Assembly: GCA_025084515.1 (NCBI GenBank)
Contig: JAJAGP010000350.1
Location: forward strand, 248,001-312,000
DNA length: 64,000 bases
Origin: Ancistrus triradiatus
Lineage: Eukaryota; Chordata; Actinopteri; Siluriformes; Loricariidae
Direction: 5' to 3'
Both the position numbers and the translations under genes were made by a program. Below the pieces are notes generated by a model, which worked only from the letters and a program-made list of their open reading frames with translations, was not told the DNA's origin and made no database searches. Within the stretch, counting starts at the first letter, position 1; every line of letters starts with the position of its first letter. Below are positions 19,882 through 31,830 of the stretch, piece by piece.

Positions 19882-22385
19882 GAATGTCCGAATCGTATCT
19901 AGAGTCTCTGGTGTGCCAGACCAAGTTGAGTATACGCTTTGCCAGTGCAAGTCGGGTCTCCGGTCCTGGGCGTGAGAGTCCAGATCGAGTCTCTGGTGAG
20001 CGAGTCAGAGTCAGGTCTTCAGTGTGTGAGTCCAAGTAGAGTCTCTGGTGAGCGAATCCGAATATTATCTACAGTCTCTGATGTGCAAGTCCGAGTCAGG
20101 TCTCCAGTGTGCAAATCCGAGTCGAGGCTCTGGTGTGTGAATCTGAGTCGAGTCTCTGGTGTGCGAGTCCGAGTCGAGTCTCTGGTGTGTGAGTCCGAGT
20201 CGAGTCTCTGGTGTGTGAGTCCGAGTCGAGTCTCTGGTGTGTGAGTCTGAATTGTACAGATATCCAGAGTCTCTGGCATGCGAGCCTTGAGTCGAGTTTC
20301 TGGTATGCGAGTCCGAATCGTATCTATAGTTCCTGGTGTACGAGTCCAAGTCAAGTCTGGTGTTTTTGTCTGAGTCGAGTCTCCAGTGTCATATCTTGAG
20401 TATCTGGTGTGCAAGTCTGAGTTGAGTCTTCAGTGTACGAGTACAAGTTGAGTCTCCAGTCTGCGAGTCTGAATCATATCTAGAGGCTCTGGTGTGCAAA
20501 TGCGATTCGAGTCTGTGGTGTGTGAGTCTGAGTCGAGACTCTAGTCTCGAGTCCGAATCGAGTCTCTGGTGTACGAACCCGAGTTGAGTCTCTAGTCAAC
20601 GAGTCGGAATCGAGTCTCTGGTGTGCAAATCTGAGTCGAGTCTCTAGTGTGTGAATCTGAGTCGAGGCTCTGGTGTGCGAGTCCGAGTCGAGTCTCTGGT
20701 GTGTGAGTCTGAATTGTACAGATATCCAGAGTCTCTGGCATGGGAGCCTTGAGTCGAGTTTCTGGTATGCGAGTCCGAATCGTATATTTTGTTCCTGGTG
20801 TACGAGTCCAAGTCAAGTCTGGTGTTTGGGTCTGAGTCGAGTCTCCAGTGTCATATCTTGAGTATCTGGCATGCGAGTCTGAATCGAGTCTGGTGTACAA
20901 GTCTGAGTTGAGTCTTCAGTGTACGAGTACAAGTCGAGTCTCCAGTCTGCGAGTCTGAATCATATCTAGAGGCTCTGGTGTGCAAGTCCGAGTCGAGTCT
21001 CTAGTCAACGAGTCCGAATCAAGTCTCTGGTCTATGAATCTGAGTCGAGACTCTAGTCTGCGAGTCCAAAACAAGTCCCTGGTGTGTGAGTCTGAGTCGA
21101 GTCTCTAGTCAACGAGTCGGAAAATCTCTGGTGTACAAATGCGATTCGAGTCTGTGGTGTGTGAGTCTGAGTCGAGTCGAGTCGAGTCTCTGGTGTACGA
21201 ACCCGAGTTGAGTCTCTAGTCAACGAGTCGGAATCGAGTCTCTGGTGTGCAAATCTGAGTCGAGTCTCTAGTGTGCGAGTCTGAATCGATTCTGTGGTTT
21301 GTGAGTCTGAGTTGAGTCTCTAGTCCATAAGTCTGAATCGAGTCTCTGATGTGCGAATCCGTGTCGAGTCTCTAGTCTGCAAGTCCGAATTGAGTCTCTG
21401 TTGTGTGAACCCGACTTAAGTCTCTAGTCAACGAGTCCGAATCGAGTTTCTGGTGAATGGATCCAAGTCGAATCTCTAGTCTGCCAGTCCGAATCAAGTC
21501 TCTGGTGTGGTGTATGAATCCGAGTGGAGTCTCTAGTCAACGAGTCTGTGGTGTGTGAGTCTGAGTGAAGTCTCTAGTCAACGAGTCCGAATCGAGTCTC
21601 TGGTGAGTGAATCCAAGTCAAATCTCTAGTCTGCCAGTCCGAATCAAGTCTCTGGTGTGTGAGTCTGGGTCGAGTATCTAGTCAACGAGTCGGAATCGAG
21701 TCTCTAGTGTGCAAATCCAAATCGTATGTAGCGTCTCTGGTGTGCGAGTCCGAATCGAGTCTCTGGTGTGCGAATCCATGTCGAGTCTCTTGTCTGCGAG
21801 TCCGAATCGAGTCTCTGGTGTGAGAGTCTGAGTTGAGTATCTAGTCAATGAGTCTGAATCGAGTACCTGGTGTACAAACCCGAGTTGAGTCTCTAGTCAA
21901 CGAGTCCAAATCGAGTCTCTGGTGAATGAATCCGAGTTGAATCTCTAGTCTGCGAGTCCGAATCGAGTCTCTGGTGCACGAACCCGAGTTGAGTCTCTAG
22001 TCAACGAGTCGGAATCGAGTCTCTGGTGTGCAAATCTGAGTCGAGTCTCTAGTGTGCGAGTCTGAATCGATTCTGTGGTTTGTGAGTCTGAGTTGAGTCT
22101 ATAGTCCATGAGTCTGAATCGAGTCTCTGATGTGCGAATCCGTGTCGAGTCTCTAGTCAATGAGTCGGAAAGTCTCTGGTGTACAAATGCGATTCGAGTC
22201 TGTGGCGTGAGAGTCCGAATCGAGTCTCTAGAGTGCAAATCCAAATCGTATGTACAGTCTCTGGTGTATGAATCTGAGTCGAGTCTCTAGTCCACGAGTC
22301 CGAATCGAGTCTCTGGAGTGCCAGTCCAAGCTGAGTGTTAGGTGTGCAAATCTAAGTGGAGTCTCTGGTCCTGGGCGTGCGAGTA
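19882..22385. repeat. 2.5 kb minisatellite, 26 bp units, ~95 copies
   Basis: Units alternate GAGTCTCTGGTGTGCGAGTC and GAGTCTCTAGTCAACGAGTC types, each about 26 bp. Higher-order structure is visible: a block near 21191 recurs near 21972 (offset about 781 bp), and a block near 20249 recurs near 20711 (about 462 bp). Minus-strand frames rich in Thr, Arg, Asp and Ser simply translate the repeat. Confidence 0.95.
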
Positions 22386-22675
22386 TTATATTGTTTTCAT
22401 TTCCAGTGTAAACTGTAATGTCAAATGAACGCTAAAACAGTTTGATAAAGAAAAACTCATTTAGAAATCGATTCGGGCTCGTTTTCCTAACTTTCACCTG
22501 CTACATGTTGTTCTGATTTGGCGCTGCCCTTTGAAGTTGATCTAAACGAGCAGCTCGTTAATAAATCAGGACTGATGGATTGGGGCATCAGTATGAGCTC
22601 CGTGATGTAACGTGAACCTGCGCACATTTGCAGCCTGATTTAATGAAGGAGTCGAGCGGGGGAGTGAGAGAGGTG

Positions 22676-22706
<31 letters not shown>

Positions 22707-22777
22707 ACTCATCTGTGTGTGTGTTTGCTCGACCAATTAGAGAGCACTCAGAGCTTAATCTAATCAGAGAGGCGGTT

Positions 22778-22786
<9 letters not shown>
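22386..22786. other. Unique DNA with CTG array and AP-1-like site
   Basis: (CTG)n at about 22679-22705 runs into TGACTCA, an AP-1-type motif. Flanking DNA (22430-22670) is AT/GC balanced and repeat-free, and includes CAGCTCGTTAATAAATCAGG. It could be regulatory, but there is no direct support. No gene was recognised. Confidence 0.35.

Positions 22787-22827
<41 letters not shown>
22787..22827. repeat. (CA)n microsatellite
   Basis: About 20 CA units. Confidence 0.9.
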
Positions 22828-22829
<2 letters not shown>

Positions 22830-23099
22830 CCCAGCAGTCAGTGCCTGAGACCTGGATGTTTCTCTTTTTGTAGAAGGTAAGTAGGAGGAGTGATTTGGTC
22901 GGTTCGAGTCAGACAGGAAGTCTCTGCTTATTTGCTGTGTAATGATGATGACAGTTTCTGCACAGATTGATCTTCTCCTCGTTTCCTGACTCCCTCTCAC
23001 ACCGAGCGCCGAAAAGATCTGCTGTGTGGAAGGTGATAGGGCTCAGACGCGATCTGATGACCTCAAGGGTCGAGAGAAAGAAGTCGTTCACTCAGTCTC

Positions 23100-24590
23100 T
23101 CATACAGGCTCGCACTCTCATCGACGTCTCAGGGTTTCTCTCACACTTTCTCAGAGTTGAGGTGGTACACTTATGCTTTCTGAAAGGCTCTCGCTCTCGC
23201 CAAGTCACTCTCGCTCTCTTTTTCGCAATATGTCCCTCACTTTAGTTTTCAAAGGTCTCACGCTCGCTTTTTCTCAAGCTGTCTCTTGCATTCTCTCCAT
23301 CAGTGCTCCTCGATCTCATTTTCACTGTCTCCTCCTCTTAGTGTTCCACTCTCTACCCCCCTCAAGTCTCAATCAGTCTCTCTTTCTCCCAAAGTCTCGC
23401 TCTCTCTCTCTCACTCTCTCCCTCTTTCTCCCTAGTCTCAATCAGTCTCTCTTTCTCCCCAAGTCTCACTCTCTCTCTCTTTCTCCATAAGTCTCACTCT
23501 CTCTTTCTCCATAAGTCTCACTCTCTCTTTCTCCATAAGTCTCACTCTCTCTTTCTCCATAAGTCTCACTCTCTCTCTCTCTTTCTCCATAAGTCTCACT
23601 CTCTCTCTATTTCTCCCCAAGTCTCCCTCTCTCTTTCTCCCCAAGTCTCCCTCTCTCTCTTTCTCCCCAAGTCTCCCTCTCTCTCTTTCTCCCAAAGTCT
23701 CACTCTCTCTCTCTTTCTCCATAAGTCTCACTCTCTCTTTCTCCATAAGTCTGCCTCTCTCTCTCTTTTCTTCCATAAGTCCAACTCTCTCTCATCTTTC
23801 TCCCCAAGTCCATCTCCCCCCCCCAATACGTCTCCTTCGTCCCCAAGTCTCCCTCTCTCTTTCTCTCTCTTTCTCTCTCCAAAGTCTCACTCTCCTCTCT
23901 TTCCTCCCCAAGTCTCCCTCTCTCTCTCTCTCTCTCTCCTGAAGTCTCACTCTCTCGCTCTTTCTCCCATAAGTCTCACTCTCTCTTCTCTCTTTCCTTC
24001 AGTCCATCCCCCTCTCTCCCTCTCATCCTCTACTCTTTCTTTCTCCCCAATTCTCCCTCTCTCCTCTTCTCTCTCCTCGCCCCCTTCTCCCTCTCCCCTC
24101 CTCTCCCCTCCCCCCCCTTCTCCTCTCTTCTCTCCTCCTCTCTGCTTCCCCCCCTTCCTCCCTCCTTCTCTCTCTTTCCTCCCCCTTTCTCCCTCTCCTC
24201 GTCTCTTTCTCAGTTCCCTCTCTCTCTCTCTCTCTCCCCAAGTCTCACTCTCTCTCTCTTTCTCCCCAAGTCTCCCTCTCTCTCTCTTTCTCCCCAAGTC
24301 TCACTCTCTCGCTCTTTCTCCCCAAGTCTCACTCTCTCTCCCCAAGTCTCACTCTCTCCCTTTCTCTCCCCAAGTCTCACTGATTCACTCATTCTCTCCA
24401 AGTCTCTCTCACTCTCTTTCTCTCCAAGTCTCACTCTCTCTCTATTTCTCTCCAAGTCTCACTCTCTCTCTTTCTCTCCTAGTGTCACTCTTTCTCCCCA
24501 AGTCTCACTTTCTCTCTCTTTCTCTCCCCAAATATCGCACGCTCTCTCTCACTCTCTCGTGATCTCTTTCCCTCTCCTTTCTCTCTCTCA
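23100..24590. repeat. 1.5 kb polypyrimidine minisatellite
   Basis: Loose units of ~22-28 bp with AAGTCTCACTCTCTC followed by TTTCTCCCCAAG or TTTCTCCATAAG. The plus strand is almost all C/T, giving minus-strand frames rich in Glu, Arg and Lys. Between about 23985 and 24235 the unit dissolves into irregular C-rich DNA and then resumes. Confidence 0.9.
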
Positions 24591-25117
24591 TGTATATAGT
24601 CTTATTTTTATTAACATCTTGATTTCTTAATGTATGGGTTAAATATATACAATTGTGATATGGATGTATATACACTTATTTCTCAGTTTTTTTTGGAAAA
24701 AAGCTTTTCTAAAATTGTTAAGAAAAGTGAAAAAAAAAAACTCTCACTTGCTGTCTCGCTCTCTGTCTCACGTTCCTTCTTTCTGAAGTGTCCCCAGTTC
24801 TTTGTCACAGCGTGTCCCTTACTTTAAGCTCTCTCGTTCTCACAGTGTCTTGCTAAAAGTTGCGCAATCCAAATAATCAAACGATGAGGTGTGGGTTGTA
24901 GAGGCGCCCTCTGATAAAAAGTACGATATGTAACATGCACCAGTTGTGTTATGAGGCAGAATGTGTTTATAATACTGTGACTCAAACAAAGCAATCCAGA
25001 GGGCTCACAAACACTTTTTTGCAACTGCAGAAAGAATGGTCTGATTTTAGGCGTCCTCAGAGGACTCTGGGGGTGCAGGCTGCCCTGAGGCAGTCATGCA
25101 CATGAACACGAACACTA
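24591..25117. other. No recognised gene
   Basis: A/T-rich, then a stretch with GTGGGTTGTAGAGGCGCCCT (near 24891) similar to text near 49135, and AGGGCTCACAAACACTTTTT (near 25000), suggesting remnants of an unassigned Tc1-like element. Confidence 0.3.
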
Positions 25118-25277
25118 ACACACACACACACATACACACACACATACACACACACACGCACACACACCTGACTCCTGATTAGAGAGAGAGGAATAATGAG
25201 CAAGATTTACAGAAAGTATGCAAATAGTTGCTCTAGAGGAATGGAGTTTCATGCATGTTTGGAGCATGAACACGTGT

Positions 25278-25312
<35 letters not shown>

Positions 25313-25416
25313 ATTATGACGAATGGTGCCAGCCACCCCCCCATAGGCTCGCTGATCAGCAGCCTATCATAACACACCAGAGCAAATCCATTTCATTTAC
25401 CAAGCACCAATCTCAA

Positions 25417-25476
<60 letters not shown>

Positions 25477-25684
25477 GGTAAGGCCTGGACGGATGTCAGG
25501 ATTGTACTCAGGTGGCGGTCGCCCGTATCCCATAATGCCGAGCGTCAGGCCTGCAGACAGATTTGGCTGCATGCTAGAGAGGCAGCAGGCCTGAGCAAAT
25601 GTATCACTACAGCAAATGACAACATTAACATATAAATGACTTCCTAGCAAACATCTGCTAATGGCAGGGGCAGTACCACCAACC

Positions 25685-25725
<41 letters not shown>

Positions 25726-25742
25726 ACACCCACACCCACACA
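25118..25742. repeat. Cluster of four (CA)n arrays
   Basis: CA-rich arrays at about 25118-25168, 25279-25309, 25422-25469 and 25689-25742, all on the same strand within 0.63 kb. Intervening DNA is unique-looking. An apparent 156-codon minus-strand frame is driven by CV repeats. Confidence 0.9.
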
Positions 25743-25988
25743 CCAGAAAACTCAAACAAACAAGGGCTTTAGCAAAATCCACACATCCATATACACAGCC
25801 TAATGCAATTGGATCGGGGGGGGCCAAAACCTTTGCACATTTTCTAACAGACAAGGAACACAACTACTTCAAGGAACATATTTAATGTGTGGTTACACAT
25901 CATACAATTATATTATTGAATAAAATGGATAAAAAGGTGTGTGCAGACGTTTTAATGCTCCATTAAAGTTTGTACAGATGTTTTACTT

Positions 25989-26759
25989 ATAGCATTGTGC
26001 AAAACTCTTAGGCCACCATTAGATTTGCTGTTTTGGCAATGGTATAACGAAACTATGTTACAATATTAGAGCGAAAGCACAAGTTTATCAGGGAAAACTG
26101 TGCCATTGAAAGGAGGCTCTAGTTACCCTGTTGGGCCGCCTCTAGCCTGGATACAAGATGAGATACGATTGGGCGTACAGGTTCTGTATGGTATCCTGTG
26201 GCACTTTTACTCACAGATGTTACAGCTGGGCCTGTAGATCCTCATCATCCCACCAGCTGTTGGGCCAGTGCGACGGTCCACAGCAAAGGCAGGACTGAAG
26301 GGCTCACCACAAGGCCTTCATACTCAAACCCGACTGTCGCAGGATACCAAACAGAATCTGGAAGGACACATAACGTCCATCCTGCTTCTCTCAGGCCAGT
26401 GATGTCAACTGGGAAAAATGTCTTCAAGTGTGTTGTAGAGGCATGTATAGCAGTCAACAATCTCTCACCAAGAGGTACACTACCCAAAAGTAGCATATTT
26501 TATAGAACAGAGGAGGAAGTGCACTGGAGTGTCTAATCAGACACCGGCAATCATTTAGGGTTTTGGAGCACCCAAACAGTACCTGATCTGTGCTGGTCCT
26601 GTGGGGGTCCTGGCCATTAGAGAACAGGGTAAAAGGGACAACCAAAGGACGTAGAGACACCGATGGACTACAGGCTGTCATTGTAGAACTACAATGTGCA
26701 ACGAGCACTAAAACGTACGGAGAAATATAGAATGCCTAAGACTTCTGCCCAGTCCTGTA
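25989..26759. mobile_element. Non-autonomous element with Tc1-like ends
   Basis: The left end (TAGCATTGTGCAAAACTCTT, then AGGCC) and right end (ATGCCTAAGACTTCTGCCCA, then GTCCTGTA) are inverted repeats of the GTGCAAAAGTCTTAGGC type common in fish. The ~770 bp interior has no transposase. It contains CTAGTTACCCTGTTGGGCCG and, on the minus strand, CTGATTAGACACTCCAGTGC, both of which look like widely dispersed fish repeats, so the element may be composite. Confidence 0.55.
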
Positions 26760-27627
26760 CGTGCAGCATGAGTAGCCGAAAATGGCTGTGTTGCATCATC
26801 AAAAAAGCCACAAAGTAAGTACACCACGAGGTCTATTGTGCTGTGCAAGCGTGTCTTACACCACCACAAAAAGTAGCATTGTGATGATGTAAGCATGGAC
26901 GTCATCAGGCCAGCGGGGAACTGGTGAGGGGGGACGATCATGCATACCAGACAACTGATTATACTGCGAGTATGTCCTAAAATCCACTCGCATACAGACC
27001 GGTCCTAAAGCGAGCCATTTCTGGCTCTCTAGGACTGTTTTCGGCAGGACTAGGACTTGTTTAGGCACTCGCAACCGGCCCCGAGTACAGCCCGGGCCGG
27101 TCTGTTTCAAACCATCAGAGCCAGGGCCACCAAAATACCAGAGCCACCCTGCTTACACTGCTGCTAACACTACACACTGCCACTATGTATACTGCTGCAC
27201 CATCATGAAGGGTTCTATGCTTATTTTATATGCTGCGATATAAAATGTAGGCTATACTCTTATTTTTATGTGCTGTGGTTATTATTATTTTTGCACTAGT
27301 ACATCATTTTGCACAGTCCACAGATTCCACCATTCTACAGATTCGGTACTGTACAACTGCTTTTATTTGTTTTACTGCAGTGCTTCGTACACAGGTACGA
27401 GCCGTTCAATGACCCATTACGTTCTGCTGAACAGGGTGTCGACTGAAATGGACGCTGATCATGGACGGACATTACCGTGGTCACAGTCATTTTGGGCTAT
27501 TGTAATGTAAATATGAAGGGTACTTTCACAAGAAAACTGCGTGGAAATGATACGTAAACCTTATGTGATGGAAACCGTTGTAGAGTTAAAGCCTGTGGAG
27601 GTTAAAACCAAAACACTTGGGAGGATT
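26760..27627. other. Unassigned DNA, possibly old repeat
   Basis: A CpG-bearing stretch (about 26950-27110) reads like a decayed transposon end. TTA-rich DNA follows (27215-27310). No coding or RNA feature is supported. Confidence 0.3.
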
Positions 27628-27900
27628 TTATGATGGACCTGATACTTTTGTTTGACAGAAGCCAAAATGAATAGATAAACAGAATTACTAACAAGACGGA
27701 AGATCAGCCAGAGGAAACAGAGACTCAGCGAGTGAATGTGGACCAGTTTATGTAGTTATTGGTCAGAGAGAATATAAACAAAGCAGTACTACTTACAACA
27801 GGACAGGAACACCACTTACAGCTTGGTACAGTAGTAGAGGAACTTACACCAAACACATCAACCGAGTTGGAACAGTCTCTAGAACAAGCGTCAGGAGTAT
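27628..27900 (+). repeat. Dispersed repeat E
   Basis: Matches in reverse orientation the DNA at about 44290-44600: GAAGATCAGCCAGAGGAAAC, GAGTGAATGTGGACCAGTTT and ACTACTTACAACAGGAC occur in the same order. I do not recognise the family. An LTR is one possibility. Confidence 0.55.
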
Positions 27901-27924
27901 AATATATACATATAACATCTAAGC

Positions 27925-28085
27925 CGCCATGGTTTCTTCCTCACAACATTTAGGGATTTTCCTCACCACTGTCGCCCTAGGTTCGCTCAATTTGGGATTG
28001 GCCCTAGATATTTTAAGATACTCTAAAAGTGTAAAGCTGCTTTGAGACAATGCTGCATTGTAAAAAGTGCTATAGAAATAAATCT
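27925..28085 (+). repeat. Dispersed fish repeat B
   Basis: TTTAGGGATTTTCCTCACCA, GTAAAGCTGCTTTGAGACAA and AAAAAGTGCTATAGAAATAA in the usual order. The 3' end of the family is best seen here. Confidence 0.65.
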
Positions 28086-28554
28086 GACTTTAATTGGCTT
28101 ATTTGTATAGATTTTAAATGATCTTATGACAGTGCGTTCTGATTCACCTACAGAAATTCTCCTTCCACAATTCTCTCGGTGTCAAATATCGTAATAACCA
28201 CGTTCACCACACACCCCCGAGTCACATCAGGAACGGGACTGGTTTGGACAGAAAGCAGCGTGTCCAGATTGCCTCCTGAGACAGGACGAGGGTCGGTGGC
28301 GTGTCTGTTCTCGCGCCTGGTGAGCGCTGAAGCACGAGACAGCTGAGACCGGTGCGGAATCTCAATCAGAAGCTCTATATTCATCAGACGTGTGCAAAAC
28401 ACATTCGAAAAGTCACTCGGCGAGGCGACCCAGCAAAAAAAGAAAAGTTTGTGTTTGAGTACTTATTGGAAAGATCACACCAAGAGCACAAGCAACAACA
28501 GTGGATGAGGTGAAAGAAGACCGACTGGATCCATAACCGCTTAATCCAAGTCAG
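28086..28554. other. No recognised feature
   Basis: Mixed DNA with no repeat or gene recognised. Confidence 0.3.
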
Positions 28555-28760
28555 GGTTGAGAAGGAGCATGCATCTAACCAGCAGCAGAGGGCACAAGAC
28601 GGGAAGACAGTGCACCAGTCCATCGCAGGGCACACTCACAGACAGACGGCAACTGACTGAAACATTGGAACCCACACAGACATGGAAAGAACATACAAAT
28701 ACAACACAGGCCGCAGCCAGGAAGGGATTCAAACCCGGGTTCCTGTCCTATCCTCTCCAA
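28555..28760 (-). repeat. SINE/LINE-tail-like repeat, minus orientation
   Basis: On the plus strand it shows CAGTCCATCGCAGGGCACAC, CCCACACAGACATGGAAAGA and GGGATTCAAACCCGGGTTCC. This is the complement of the usual order of a tRNA-like head (B-box GGGTTTGAATCCC) followed by an L2-like body in fish SINEs. Confidence 0.5.
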
Positions 28761-29029
28761 GACAGGTACCACATCCCCAAAACAAGACAAAAACAAAACA
28801 TGTGAAAAATCTATTTATATTTTTTATTTCTTTTTTTGCCACTACTTTCTCCTGGATCAAGGTCCAGGTCCAGAGCCTATCCTATACCCAGCCCAGCTTT
28901 AAAAGGGTCTCTGTCTCAGCACCGGTAGATGATCATTTGTCTGGAAAATTACATAAGAGTCCAGTCCGACCAGGCCAGAAGTCACCGCCGGGTCTCAAAC
29001 CCAGGTCGGTGCGGCGGTTGGCTAGCAAA

Positions 29030-29188
29030 ATATTTAATATAATCCCCAAATCAGGAAAAGTTAGGTATGGTACAAGTAAAGAAAACAGTGTTCCTTACAT
29101 TTGCTTTGACTTTTATTTAATTGTAGAATAAACCCAAGATATTTCATGTTTTTTCTGGTCAACTTCATTTCAGTTGTTAATAAACATG
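29030..29188 (-). mobile_element. Solo right end of Tc1 family C
   Basis: AATCCCCAAATCAGGAAAAG, CTTTGACTTTTATTTAATTG and CAAGATATTTCATG correspond to the right-hand end seen at 37.25-37.43 kb, inverted. No transposase remains. Confidence 0.65.
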
Positions 29189-29925
29189 GGGGATATATTC
29201 CGACAAATCCATCATAAGTTAAATGTATTGTAAACTGAGGAGTTAATGTACAGTGGTACCTCGGTTCTTGATGTTAATTCGTTCCAGTGCAGAGCAACTG
29301 ACTACAGAGCAAATGTTTCCCATAAGGAATAATGTAAATTGAATGACTACGTTCCAGATCCCCTGAAAATCCCCCTGTATGAGGCATTCTATGCATTAAT
29401 GGAGCTGTACTGTACAGGAGCTCCTGATTTAGGCTGGGGATATGTTCAACAAATCCATCATAAGTTAAATGGATCATGAGCTGATGAGTTTAATATAGTC
29501 TGTACTGTATCATAGCGGAGCCGATAACACATTAACACTTACATTAACTTACAGCGACCAAAAAGAATTAACACAAAGCTTATTTTATAATAAAGTGTTC
29601 AAAAATCTCATGTCATTTAGCGAGTCATGGATTGAAAGTGAAAAGTCAAAGCAAAACACTTACTCTATTGGTAAACTCCGGGTGCTAGCTGCTAATGCTA
29701 ACTGCCTGAAAGCCAAGAGGATTCAGTTCCTGTTTTGCATTTGGTTGGCTCTTATAGACGAACCTTTTTAGGACCCATGGAGATTTATTTGCACTAAGAA
29801 TCATTACTGTAGATGTAAAAACAAAGAAAGACACAATAAACAGAGTGCAGATCTGCACTGAGCGAGAGCTATTGTCAATCTGAATCACTGAATCACTGTG
29901 TACTGAATCGTGAATCCGGCTGAAA
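29189..29925 (+). mobile_element. pogo-like non-autonomous element
   Basis: Starts CAGTGGTACCTCGGTTCTTG at 29251. It contains AAGGAATAATGTAAATTGAA, GGCATTCTATGCATTAATGG and, at the far side, AATCACTGTGTACTGAATCG, as at 13.4 kb. The last bases of the right end are absent. The 60 bp just before it (29189-29250) repeat 29435-29500 (ACAAATCCATCATAAGTTAA), so a second partial copy is joined head-on. Confidence 0.6.
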
Positions 29926-30479
29926 TGAGTCATATATATATATGGCACATTCTCTCTAATTTCCCTTCTTTCCTCTCTCGCCCCATCCTTCCATACTTCC
30001 CACCCTCACTCTCTGATACTGGTTATTATCAAACGGCCATCATTCTCACTCTCGCTCTCTCATTTCCATCCTCTCCTCTCTCGCCTCATCCATCCATACC
30101 GCTCATTATGTTTCTCTCTCACTCTTTCTCAGGTACTGCCACTCACACTCCTCTCTTTCCAGTCCCTCACACACTGTGCCGGAGCGCTCCTCTTTTTCTG
30201 CTCAACAGGATGAGCAGTTTCTCAGTGTTGCTCGTGCAGGAGAACTGGGGATGAACTTTCTGGAACTGTTTGAATTACTTTTGCTGAACGTTTGCGCATC
30301 TTTGCGGTCGGTACACTGTGCACACTCTCCTCTTGATTTCTCATACCCGCCCGTCTCGAGGTTGTGTTTGCTGATGAGGTTTTACCTCAAAGTTAGGAAG
30401 TCTGAACTCAAAACTGCGTCATGAGCTACCTCAGTGTATTCGCCAAGTGTGACTTTGCCAAATGAAACTGATTTCTATT
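29926..30479. other. Pyrimidine-rich DNA, no gene recognised
   Basis: C/T-rich DNA (29955-30180) followed by mixed sequence. No motif was recognised in the reading frames. Confidence 0.35.
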
Positions 30480-30560
30480 CCACATTTCAGGTCTGCAACA
30501 CATTCCAAAAATACTGGGACATTGCAATTTAAGGCTAGTTGTGAGGTTAAAAAACTAAAT
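30480..30560 (+). mobile_element. Solo left end of Tc1 family C
   Basis: CAACACATTCCAAAAATACT followed by TGGGACATTGCAATTTAAGG. This is the usual left terminal region of the family whose coding parts lie at 36.4, 41.5 and 63.2 kb. Confidence 0.55.
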
Positions 30561-30626
30561 AATGTGATGTCAACCATGCTAACCAAGCACCGTGGAGATC
30601 CGAGTCCCAACAGCAACCCTTGGACT

Positions 30627-30872
30627 AGCGTTTCATCCAAGGCACGCTTAATTCCGTTTAACTCCATGGTTGCCAGATCCTATCAGAAACATACGCCACA
30701 GTCAATGGAAAACGAGCCCAATTAAAGCCAAGTCTTCAGAATAAGTGTTGGTTAGGCTTGAGCGCATGCGCAGACTAAGAACGCTATATGCATGACCACT
30801 TGAAAAATCAGATAAGTGCAGAAATCCTACTTCGGATTATTTAGTGCATGTAAACGCACTCTTTGGTTGAAA
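30627..30872. repeat. FB family fragment
   Basis: GGTTGCCAGATCCTATCAG, AGTCAATGGAAAACGAG and an end with TTTAGTGCATGTAAACGCACTC match the right half of the 17.4-18.2 kb copy. Confidence 0.6.
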
Positions 30873-31499
30873 ACTGGACTGACTTGCACAGGAGCTCGAC
30901 CTCATCTCAATCAGACAAACTGAAAATGTAGCGGAAAGTCAAAACTGAGCCAGGGCTTACTGTCTAACATCAGAAGCCAACCTTAGGGTCATGTTCGAAA
31001 TCTACAGGAACGCAATTTTATAAGAATAAAAGCGGTTGTAGGAGCAAAGAGTGAGGGGCAAGATCCATCCTGGTAATCACGGATTGGGTCATGTTTTGGG
31101 CGTCCACAAACTTTTTTCTACATGCGCTGTGTGGTGGGTTCCTGTGATGAAGGATGTTTTTACAATATTCAGTATGTACGATCTCTGTCAGGTAGTGCTT
31201 ACTGTTGTATAATCATCTCCCTCACTCTGCCTCTCTCATCTCCATCCATCCATACCCCTCTCTCTCTGGTATTAAATAATGACGTATCTCCACCCTCTCA
31301 TCCCTCATCCCTTCGTTCTCCTGCCCTCTCTGTTCTCTCTCTGCACTGTTTGTTGTTGCATGGCCACCATTCCCAATGTCTCTCTCTCATTTCCACCCCG
31401 TCCTCTCTCGGTCTCGTTCCCTCTCGTACTCGCTGCTCCATCGTCATTTATTCATGAGATCTTTCAATGCCTCGGTCTTCCTGTCACGCGCACAGGCGC
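30873..31499. other. No recognised gene
   Basis: Mixed DNA, then C/T-rich DNA at 31215-31440. Frames are low-complexity. Confidence 0.35.
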
Positions 31500-31830
31500 A
31501 AAACCCTAATCTATACGTCTAATACGTTTCCGTAGTCGGTAACCATGACAACGGCTCGACTGACAGCGCTCCGTGCCTGACGAGAGGCTTCCGCTCACAT
31601 GGGAGGGACTTACCATAAAGACCAGTCGCTGGCTTTTAAAGGAGGCTGTCGTTGTTCCCCTGCAACGTACCGTCCTCCGAATTAAAGCGATGGTTAAAGG
31701 GAGAGAAGCATTAGCATCAATTATGAATGACAAAGGGGGCATCTGTACGCCCTTCCATCGACTAACTCTCACAATAAAACATGATTCTCTCGCTCGCTGA
31801 TCACCCGGCCTAATTAGCTGACAGGCAAGA
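31500..31830. other. Candidate conserved non-coding element
   Basis: Free of simple repeats and of every family seen here. Contains GCATCAATTATGAATGACAA, GGCCTAATTAGCTGACAGGC (homeodomain-like TAATTA beside a MEIS/TGIF-like TGACAG) and GTAACCATGACAAC (near X-box, 31539-31552). This motif density is typical of vertebrate developmental enhancers. Conservation was not tested. Confidence 0.35.

Noticed and set aside
20019..20414. 131-codon minus-strand Thr/Arg/Asp-rich frame
   Set aside because: Directly follows the 26 bp repeat; its three-unit period (78 bp) gives a 26-residue pattern.
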